DNA from: an uncultured Streptococcus sp.
GTDB lineage: Bacteria > Bacillota > Bacilli > Lactobacillales > Streptococcaceae
Length of the DNA stretch: 26,139 nt
Assembly (NCBI RefSeq): GCF_938036805.1
Contig: NZ_CALHWC010000191.1
Span: 1-26,139 of the forward strand
Direction: 5' to 3'
In this document: positions 21,712-26,139 of the stretch, piece by piece
How the letters are laid out: the number at the start of each line of letters is the position of its first letter
Position numbering within the stretch: position 1 is the stretch's first letter
Notes under the pieces: generated by a model
The model's database searches: none
What the model saw: only the letters and a program-made list of their open reading frames with translations
Told to the model about the DNA's origin: nothing
Translations under genes and position numbers: made by a program

Positions 21712-23376
21712 TCATTCTACACTAAAGATATATGGATAAACTGGCTGATTTCCTTGGTGGATCTCCACTTCCAGATCTTCATATTCTTCCATCAGATCTT
21801 GAGCCAGGCCATTTGCCAATTCCTCGTCACCGTCTTCACCGATATAGATAGAAACAATTTCACTGTCCTCATCCAACATCTTCGCAAAGGTTGCCTTCAA
21901 AGTCGTCAACATATCTGGATTTGACACAAGGATTTTGCCATCAACCATACCCAAGTTATCATTTTCATGGATTTCGAGGCCATCAATGGTCGTATCACGA
22001 ACTGCAGTCGTAATGCTACCGCTGACCACGTCGCTCAAGGCAGCTGTCATTCTCTCATGGTTCTCTTCGATTGTTTTTCCACTATCAAAGGCCAAAAGAC
22101 TTGTCAAGCCTTGAGGAAGCGTACGTGTCTCAATGACAGTCGTTGGTTTCTCAAGCACTTCTGCTGCAGATTGAGCCGCCATGAAGATATTTTTATTGTT
22201 TGGCAGGAAAATGATATTGCGCGCATTAACCTGGTCAACAGCCTTGATAAAGTCCTCCGTAGAAGGGTTCATCGTCTGACCGCCAGAAATGATATAGTCC
22301 ACGCCCTGAGCCTTGAAGATTTCAGCAAGACCTTCACCAGCTACTACTGCAATAATAGCGTACTCTTTTTCTTCAGCTGGTTTGGCAGCTTTTTCTTCCT
22401 TCTCAAGCTGGGCTTCGTGCTGGTTACGCATGTTGTCCACTTTTACCTTGACAAGGCTACCATACTTAAGACCTTCTTGCATAACAAGACCTGGATCTTC
22501 TGTATGGACGTGGACTTTCACGATTTCATCATCATTAACTACCAGCAAGGAATCTCCAAGCTCATTCAAATAATTACGGAATTCATCATAGTCAAAGTCC
22601 TTGACATAGGTTGGTCCTTGCTTCAAGGCCACCATGATTTCTGTACAATAACCAAAAGTGATATCTTCTGTCGCCACATGGCCTGCTACAGATTTGTGGT
22701 GTTCAGCATTGATCATCTGGCTCATCGTAGCCGGAGTCGCTTGGAAATCTTCTGATGCGATGTATTCGCCAGTCAGGGCAGATAGGAAACCTTCATAGAT
22801 AAAGACCAAACCTTGACCACCAGAGTCCACGACGCCAACTTCCTTGAGAACTGGCAACATATCTGGCGTTTTAGCAAGGGCAGTCTTTGCTCCTTCAAGA
22901 GCCGCTTTCATGACTTCGACAGCATCATTTGTCGCTTCAGCTTTCTTCTTAGCACCGATAGCTGCACCACGGGAAACGGTCAAAATTGTTCCCTCAACTG
23001 GCTTCATAACAGCCTTATAGGCTACCTCTACACCAGACTGAAAGGCAAGAGCCAAAGCTTGTCCATCGAGCTCAGCTTTGCCTTTTACGCTTTGTGAAAA
23101 ACCACGGAAGAGCTGAGACGTGATAACACCAGAGTTCCCACGCGCACCCATCAAGAGTCCCTTAGCAAAGATAGCGGCTACTTCACCAACTGTTGAAGCA
23201 GACTTATCAGCTACTTCTTTAGCACCATTTTCAATGGTCATGCCCATATTGGTTCCTGTATCACCATCTGGAACTGGGAAAACATTTAAAGAATTGACAT
23301 ATTCAGCCTGTTTATTTAAACGAGTTGATGCCGCCTGCACCATTTCTTGAAATAAACTAGTAGTAATATTTGACAC
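21712..23376 (-). CDS. fakA: Fatty-acid kinase catalytic subunit FakA (DAK2/DhaL-domain protein)
   Basis: Phosphorylates fatty acids bound to FakB, so that host or exogenous fatty acids enter phospholipid synthesis. 554 aa. The N-terminal DhaL/DAK2 nucleotide domain (about 8-200) has PDGDTGTNM (36-44, with the Mg-binding Asp37 and Asp39), GARGNSGVI and GVVDSGGQGLV. A middle domain (about 215-310) includes YCTEIMVALKQGP and VHVHTEDPG. After a Lys/Glu-rich linker (about 318-342, KEEKAAKPAEEKE) comes the C-terminal DegV-like domain with VDYIISGGQTMNPST and FLPNNKNI. The start is GTG at 23376, with AGGAGAA formed by the last codons of the Asp23-family gene two bases upstream. It follows rpmB and asp23 in the usual order. 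Confidence 0.93.
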   Translation of the reverse strand: MSNITTSLFQEMVQAASTRLNKQAEYVNSLNVFPVPDGDTGTNMGMTIENGAKEVADKSASTVGEVAAIFAKGLLMGARGNSGVITSQLFRGFSQSVKGKAELDGQALALAFQSGVEVAYKAVMKPVEGTILTVSRGAAIGAKKKAEATNDAVEVMKAALEGAKTALAKTPDMLPVLKEVGVVDSGGQGLVFIYEGFLSALTGEYIASEDFQATPATMSQMINAEHHKSVAGHVATEDITFGYCTEIMVALKQGPTYVKDFDYDEFRNYLNELGDSLLVVNDDEIVKVHVHTEDPGLVMQEGLKYGSLVKVKVDNMRNQHEAQLEKEEKAAKPAEEKEYAIIAVVAGEGLAEIFKAQGVDYIISGGQTMNPSTEDFIKAVDQVNARNIIFLPNNKNIFMAAQSAAEVLEKPTTVIETRTLPQGLTSLLAFDSGKTIEENHERMTAALSDVVSGSITTAVRDTTIDGLEIHENDNLGMVDGKILVSNPDMLTTLKATFAKMLDEDSEIVSIYIGEDGDEELANGLAQDLMEEYEDLEVEIHQGNQPVYPYIFSVE

Positions 23377-23378
23377 GA

Positions 23379-23747
23379 TTATTCTCCTACAACTTTAATA
23401 TTTTGGATATAGACATTCACTGTGTGGGCAGTAATCCCAAGTTGATTTTCCAAACTAAACTTAACGCGTTCTTGGATATTTTTGGAAACTTCACTGATTT
23501 TAATGCCGTAGCTCAAAACGGTATAAACATCAACTGCAATACCACCATCCTCAGACGTTTTTACTACCACACCCTTGGCATAGTTTTCTTTACCCAAAAG
23601 AGCTTGAAAGTTGTCTTTAATTGCATTTTTGCTGGCCATTCCAACCACACCAAAAATTTCGGTTGCTGCACCGCCGACGATGGTTGCAATTACATCATCA
23701 GTCAGTTCAATTTGACCATCTTTTGTATTGATTTTTACAGTCATCAT
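23379..23747 (-). CDS. Asp23/Gls24-family envelope stress protein (YloU-like)
   Basis: 122 aa. It belongs to the Asp23 family: the N-terminal KINTKDGQIELTDDVIATIVGGAATEIFGVVGMA and the C-terminal VDVYTVLSYGIKISEVSKNIQERVKFSLENQLGI-type block are characteristic. The position directly before fakA is the conserved YloU-FakA (YloV) arrangement. The exact role is unclear; Asp23-family proteins are linked to cell-envelope stress. Two adjacent ATGs (23747, 23744) both sit behind GAGG, five and eight bases away; the second has better spacing. The gene has its own promoter and is co-transcribed with fakA. Confidence 0.9.
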   Translation of the reverse strand: MMTVKINTKDGQIELTDDVIATIVGGAATEIFGVVGMASKNAIKDNFQALLGKENYAKGVVVKTSEDGGIAVDVYTVLSYGIKISEVSKNIQERVKFSLENQLGITAHTVNVYIQNIKVVGE

Positions 23748-23774
23748 TTGTACCTCAAAAGTATTTTATAGTTT

Positions 23775-23803
23775 ATTTTACCATATTTTAGACAGGGTGT
23801 AAA
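23775..23803 (-). promoter_or_regulatory. Promoter of asp23-like gene and fakA
   Basis: On the minus strand TTTACA (23798-23803), 17-bp spacer, TAAAAT (23775-23780), with TG at the extended -10. Confidence 0.7.
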
Positions 23804-23847
23804 AGAGGAAGAGCAGAAATAAACTGTCTAGTCTGAAAATTCAACAA

Positions 23848-23883
23848 CAAAAAAGGGAAGGAATAAATCTTTCCAATCCCTTT
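23848..23883 (-). terminator. Intrinsic terminator of rpmB
   Basis: On the minus strand AAAGGGA pairs with TCCCTTT, with an inner GGAA/TTCC, and is followed by TTTTGTTG. It starts 24 bp after the rpmB stop. Confidence 0.75.
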
Positions 23884-23887
23884 CATG

Positions 23888-23921
23888 TATTAAACGCGTT
23901 CAACTATTAAACGCGTTCAAC
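23888..23921. repeat. 17-bp perfect tandem duplication at the 3' end of rpmB
   Basis: TATTAAACGCGTTCAAC occurs twice head to tail (23888-23904 and 23905-23921). The right copy encodes the last residues VERV and the stop of L28; the left copy is its untranslated duplicate just beyond the stop. Confidence 0.9.
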
Positions 23922-24095
23922 TTTACCTGACTTAAGCGCGCGAGCTGAAGCCCAAACTTTTTTAGGTTTTCCGTCGATCAAAACAGTAACTTTTTGAAGA
24001 TTTGGTTTAACAGCGCGTTTTGTTTGGTTCATCGCGTGAGAGCGGTTGTTTCCAGATACAGTCTTACGACCTGTAAAGTAACATACTTTAGCCAT
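23907..24095 (-). CDS. rpmB: Large-subunit ribosomal protein bL28
   Basis: 62 aa. MAKVCYFTGRKTVSGNNRSHAMNQTKR, with the KPNLQKV and VWASARALKSGKVERV blocks, is the standard bL28 sequence. The cysteine at position 5 is isolated, so this is the zinc-free form. AGGAGG precedes the ATG at 24095. It is monocistronic, with a good promoter, a 54-base leader carrying a hairpin, and a terminator. A 17-bp tandem duplication covers its stop codon without altering the protein. Confidence 0.98.
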   Translation of the reverse strand: MAKVCYFTGRKTVSGNNRSHAMNQTKRAVKPNLQKVTVLIDGKPKKVWASARALKSGKVERV

Positions 24096-24110
24096 TAGTG
24101 TGTTTCCTCC

Positions 24111-24153
24111 TATTAGATCTAATATTACGGATGTGCTAGCACCACATACCGTA
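24111..24153 (-). promoter_or_regulatory. Structured leader of rpmB
   Basis: On the minus strand TACGG-t-ATGTG pairs with CACAT-CCGTA (24126-24153) around a 7-base loop, starting at about the predicted transcript start. It is followed by the perfect 14-base palindrome TATTAGATCTAATA (24111-24124) just before the AGGAGG. It may be an autoregulatory leader or an operator; the function is unknown. Confidence 0.45.
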
Positions 24154-24155
24154 CT

Positions 24156-24184
24156 ATATTATCAAAAAACTTGGCTTTTGGCAA
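24156..24184 (-). promoter_or_regulatory. Promoter of rpmB
   Basis: On the minus strand TTGCCA (24179-24184), 17-bp spacer, TAATAT (24156-24161). Confidence 0.75.
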
Positions 24185-24230
24185 GTAAATTTTCCCAAAC
24201 TTTGCAATTTCTGACCAATAATCCGTTTTC

Positions 24231-24896
24231 TTAAATGTAAACAATCTTCAAAGCTCCAAAGGCGACATCTCCGCGCACATATAAAGTCTTGTCTTTTTCA
24301 TTGACATTATGCGGATCGACCACTGTACCGAAAGCATTGTCCACATTTAGCTCTACCCGCCAGTTGCTTGGAATGTAAAGCACCGCATTCCCGAAAGATA
24401 CTTCCACATCAAAACTAGCAGAATCACCTAAAATTCTGGCATTATCAAAATAGACGGCCGCACTGCCAAAAGCACACTCTACTTTATCATGGATAAAATT
24501 ATCCGAGTTGATATAGCGAGTCCCACTGCCAAAGGAAATCTCTCCTTCCTTTGTAGACAAGCCCTTGCCAGACAAATAACGGACACCCCAGATTCTTCTC
24601 GGCTTAAAAATCATATTGAGCCCAATGCAGGCCAAAATGCCACCCATGATCAAGGTACCAGTGGAGATGGCTAAGAAATGATAGGCAGAATTAGCGATCA
24701 TCAGAGCAATAATCGTCATGATCAGAGCAGCCCCAAAATCTCGCTCCAAGAAATTTTCCAGAGCAAAATAAGCAAACATGCCGACCAAAAGCAGGGGCCA
24801 GATATTAAAATTGAACATAGGAATACCAAAGTTTCCCTGAAGCAAAATCCAGCCGGCTAAGACCAAAAAACCGACGCCTAGAATTGTTTTTTTCAT
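24231..24896 (-). CDS. LiaF-like membrane protein
   Basis: 221 aa. Four hydrophobic segments (about 5-21, 31-48, 54-75 and 77-96) are followed by a soluble C-terminal domain (about 105-221). That domain is built of repeated short beta units centred on FG: ISFGSGTRYI (120), CAFGSAAVYF (141), VSFGNAVLYI (166), NAFGTVV (187) and VAFGALKIVYI (211). This is the pattern of LiaF/DUF2154-type cell-wall-active-antibiotic-response proteins, which in LiaFSR restrain the kinase. Here the partner encoded five bases upstream is a LytTR regulator instead of LiaSR. GAGG precedes the ATG at 24896. It is the second gene of a two-gene operon; no clear terminator was found after it. Confidence 0.85.
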   Translation of the reverse strand: MKKTILGVGFLVLAGWILLQGNFGIPMFNFNIWPLLLVGMFAYFALENFLERDFGAALIMTIIALMIANSAYHFLAISTGTLIMGGILACIGLNMIFKPRRIWGVRYLSGKGLSTKEGEISFGSGTRYINSDNFIHDKVECAFGSAAVYFDNARILGDSASFDVEVSFGNAVLYIPSNWRVELNVDNAFGTVVDPHNVNEKDKTLYVRGDVAFGALKIVYI

Positions 24897-24901
24897 GATG
24901 A

Positions 24902-25348
24902 TTACCTCACTTCACTTAACTTTTCTTTTAGTAGTTGATAATAATGCCTTGAAACATGCACTTTCTTATGCGTTTCAGAAAACTGGACGGAACTGGTACC
25001 CGAGAAAGACTTTTCTAGAGAATAAATCGCCCTAGCATTAGCAATGGTTGATTTGGAAATTCTGCAAAAATAGCGGGGCAATAATTCCTCCAGCTCGTAG
25101 AGTTTCAACTTGACCTCATAGGCATCATTGCGCGCGTGGGCAAAGATTTTGGCTCCGTCCGTCTCGAAAAAGAGAATCTCCGCCAAGTCCACAAAATACT
25201 CACTATTTTCCTTGTAAAAGAGAATAGCTGGAGCAGTCGCTTCATTCAAAGCATCTTGAATCTTCTGAATCCTGTCATCAATCCGCGATACTCGAATCAC
25301 CAATTCTGTATCAGCTAAACGATCGTCTAGCTCAATCCGAACCTTCAT
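24902..25348 (-). CDS. LytTR-family DNA-binding regulator
   Basis: 148 aa. The LytTR DNA-binding domain occupies about 42-145 (VDLAEILFFETDGAKIFAHA, YEVKLKLYELEELLPRYFCRISKSTIANARAIYSLE, then VSRHYYQLLKEKL). It is preceded by a short N-terminal domain (1-40) with no receiver Asp, so this is a stand-alone regulator and not a response regulator. The open frame starts two codons earlier at GTG 25354, but ATG 25348 with AGGAG five bases upstream is better. It is first in an operon with the LiaF-like gene. A 9-bp direct repeat at two-helical-turn spacing lies upstream of its promoter and is the likely binding site for autoregulation. Confidence 0.9.
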   Translation of the reverse strand: MKVRIELDDRLADTELVIRVSRIDDRIQKIQDALNEATAPAILFYKENSEYFVDLAEILFFETDGAKIFAHARNDAYEVKLKLYELEELLPRYFCRISKSTIANARAIYSLEKSFSGTSSVQFSETHKKVHVSRHYYQLLKEKLSEVR

Positions 25349-25375
25349 AAGCACTCCTCCCCTCTTTCTATCTTC

Positions 25376-25403
25376 ATTATAACAATTTCTTGAAAAGAAA
25401 CAA
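25376..25403 (-). promoter_or_regulatory. Promoter of the LytTR-LiaF-like operon
   Basis: On the minus strand TTGTTT (25398-25403), 16-bp spacer, TATAAT (25376-25381), with TG at the extended -10. Confidence 0.7.
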
Positions 25404-25413
25404 GGGACTTTCA

Positions 25414-25443
25414 GTAAGTGGTCAATATAGGCTGGTAAGTGGT
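25414..25443. promoter_or_regulatory. LytTR operator candidate: 9-bp direct repeat, 12-bp spacer
   Basis: GTAAGTGGT occurs at 25414-25422 and 25435-25443, a 21-bp period (two helical turns). On the coding strand it reads ACCACTTAC twice, centred about -49 and -70 from the predicted start. LytTR proteins such as AgrA are known to bind paired 9-bp direct repeats with 12-13 bp spacers, so both spacing and position fit autoregulation. Confidence 0.65.
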
Positions 25444-25704
25444 TGTTTTAAAAGTTTAAAATGAAATAAAAAATCTTGAATTTTCCAAATATAAGGCTTC
25501 AAAGAAATTGATCATTACCTATTTTTTTCAACACGACAATACTGATTTACTACTATTTCCACGATCATAAGCTCTCTATCCAGCCTAGTAATGGATAAAT
25601 CAGGTTTGAACAATTCTAACGCTACTTCTCAAACCACACTTGGCTCTTTCGCTTAGTTTTAGATAAAAACTAAAACTTATTCTCCATACCGGCTTATGTC
25701 TCAT
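25444..25704. other. Non-coding stretch with three consecutive stem-loops
   Basis: No ORF or recognised element lies between the LytTR operator and the SemiSWEET promoter. Three perfect inverted repeats lie in a row: TATCCA/TGGATA (25577-25597), GGTTTGA/TCAAACC (25603-25635) and TTAGTTTT/AAAACTAA (25653-25673). It could be a structured RNA, a decayed small repeat or chance; no promoter or T-rich terminator belonging to it is convincing. Confidence 0.5.
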
Positions 25705-25732
25705 TTGACAATTTTTTCCGTTTTGATATAAT
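25705..25732 (+). promoter_or_regulatory. Consensus promoter of the SemiSWEET gene
   Basis: Perfect TTGACA (25705-25710) and perfect TATAAT (25727-25732), 16-bp spacer, with TG at the extended -10. It is the best promoter by hexamer match in the window. AGGAGGT follows at 25741-25747. Confidence 0.85.
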
Positions 25733-25752
25733 GGACGCTCAGGAGGTATCGT

Positions 25753-26016
25753 ATGTCAAAACAAAAAATTAATCGTTTCGTCGGATCTATTGGAGCTTTT
25801 ATTGGAATTCTTGTATTCGTCGCTTATATTCCACAAATTATCGCAAACTTACAAGGATCCAAAGCTCAACCTTTCCAACCACTATTCGCAGCAGTTTCTT
25901 GCCTGATTTGGGTTATCTACGGTTGGACAAAAGAACCTAAAAAAGACTGGATCCTCATTATTCCCAATGCTGCGGGAGTGATATTAGGTGGCCTAACTTT
26001 TCTTACTTCTTTATAA
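25753..26016 (+). CDS. SemiSWEET-type PQ-loop sugar transporter
   Basis: 87 aa, three hydrophobic segments (about 10-31, 42-58 and 66-86), the size of one SWEET half. The first helix carries VAYIPQI (PQ 27-28). Trp53/Trp58 and Pro71-Asn72 are candidates for the substrate-pocket Trp and Asn of the family. Known SemiSWEETs dimerise to form a passive sugar channel; the sugar here is unknown. The ATG is five bases after AGGAGGT, behind a consensus promoter, so strong expression is likely. It is monocistronic and ends in a bidirectional terminator. A general PQ-loop protein of other function is the alternative. Confidence 0.85.
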   Translation: MSKQKINRFVGSIGAFIGILVFVAYIPQIIANLQGSKAQPFQPLFAAVSCLIWVIYGWTKEPKKDWILIIPNAAGVILGGLTFLTSL

Positions 26017-26029
26017 GAATTATATAAAC

Positions 26030-26066
26030 AAAACCAGCAACCCCATAAAAAAGGTGCTGGTTTTCT
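26030..26066. terminator. Bidirectional terminator between SemiSWEET and tRNA-Thr
   Basis: A 10-bp stem AAAACCAGCA (26030-26039) with TGCTGGTTTT (26055-26064) is flanked by T-rich sequence on both strands (TTTTCTTTC on plus, TTTTGTTTAT on minus). It serves the convergent SemiSWEET gene and tRNA. Confidence 0.85.
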
Positions 26067-26069
26067 TTC

Positions 26070-26139
26070 TGCCGATTGCAGGGTTCGAACCTGTGACCTA
26101 CGCGTTACGAGTGCGTTGCTCTACCAACTGAGCTAAATC
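26070..26139 (-). tRNA. tRNA-Thr (anticodon CGU), 5' end cut by the window edge
   Basis: On the minus strand the D arm GCTCAGTTGGTAGAGC, anticodon loop CTCGTAA (anticodon CGU, decoding ACG) and T arm with GGTTCGAACCC are present. The 3' acceptor strand AATCGGC plus discriminator A is complete. The matching 5' strand should be GCCGATT, but only GATT is inside the window, so three bases are missing. CCA is not encoded. Base 31-39 of the anticodon stem is A-C instead of a Watson-Crick pair. Confidence 0.93.

Noticed and set aside
21967..22755. 262-codon open frame on plus inside fakA
   Set aside because: It lies antisense to a clear FakA gene and has no recognisable domain, ribosome binding site or promoter; it is a shadow of the coding strand.
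25479..25493. CodY-like AATTTTCCAAATATA
   Set aside because: Only 11 of 15 matches in A/T-rich DNA, lacks the GAAAA half, and is far from both flanking promoters.
1..26139. CRISPR arrays, transposases, phage genes or restriction-modification genes
   Set aside because: No regularly spaced repeats and no such proteins were found; the only larger repeat is the pair of 177-bp elements.

Overview
The window looks like chromosomal DNA of a Streptococcus of the mitis/sanguinis type. The evidence is gene content and order: the suf cluster beside rgpG-mecA-uppP, an ilvBNC-ilvA run, and rpmB followed by an Asp23-family gene and a DAK2/FakA gene. Promoters are typical low-to-mid-GC Firmicute promoters, many with an extended -10 (TGn). 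The species call is inference from recalled gene orders; no search was run. Almost every gene is on the minus strand. The exceptions are an amino-acid ABC transporter (8568-10870) and a SemiSWEET gene (25753-26016).

Layout, left to right. 1-3401: end of the Fe-S cluster operon, transcribed sufC > sufD > sufS and leaving the window at position 1. 3437-6453: undecaprenyl-phosphate and competence-control genes rgpG and mecA (one operon) and uppP. 6542-8437: a large DUF2207-type membrane protein with a polyglycine tail. 8505-10927: divergently transcribed fused binding-protein/permease and its ATPase, closed by a strong terminator. 10969-12194: a small HTH-like protein and an orphan SPFH/band-7 membrane protein. 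12288-16942: branched-chain amino-acid operon ilvB-ilvN-ilvC-ilvA, with a near-consensus CodY box in the ilvB leader. 16984-20810: a compact operon of two tiny membrane proteins, ABC ATPase, ABC permease, histidine kinase and LuxR-type response regulator, with an inverted-repeat operator candidate upstream. 20859-21505: a serine-rich lipoprotein. 21712-24184: rpmB, then the Asp23-family gene and fakA. 24231-25443: LytTR regulator plus LiaF-like membrane protein, preceded by a textbook two-turn direct repeat. 25705-26139: SemiSWEET, a bidirectional terminator and a tRNA-Thr(CGU) cut by the window edge.

The most notable non-coding structure is a 177-bp, highly structured element present twice in opposite orientation (5432-5608 and 21528-21704; 3 differences by hand alignment). 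The copies bracket about 16 kb. One copy supplies the apparent transcription terminator of fakA. No CRISPR array, phage or transposase gene was seen. The strongest candidates for undescribed regulation are the LytTR direct repeat, the operator upstream of the two-component/ABC operon, the 177-bp repeat family, and a 250-bp intergenic stretch of consecutive stem-loops upstream of the SemiSWEET gene.
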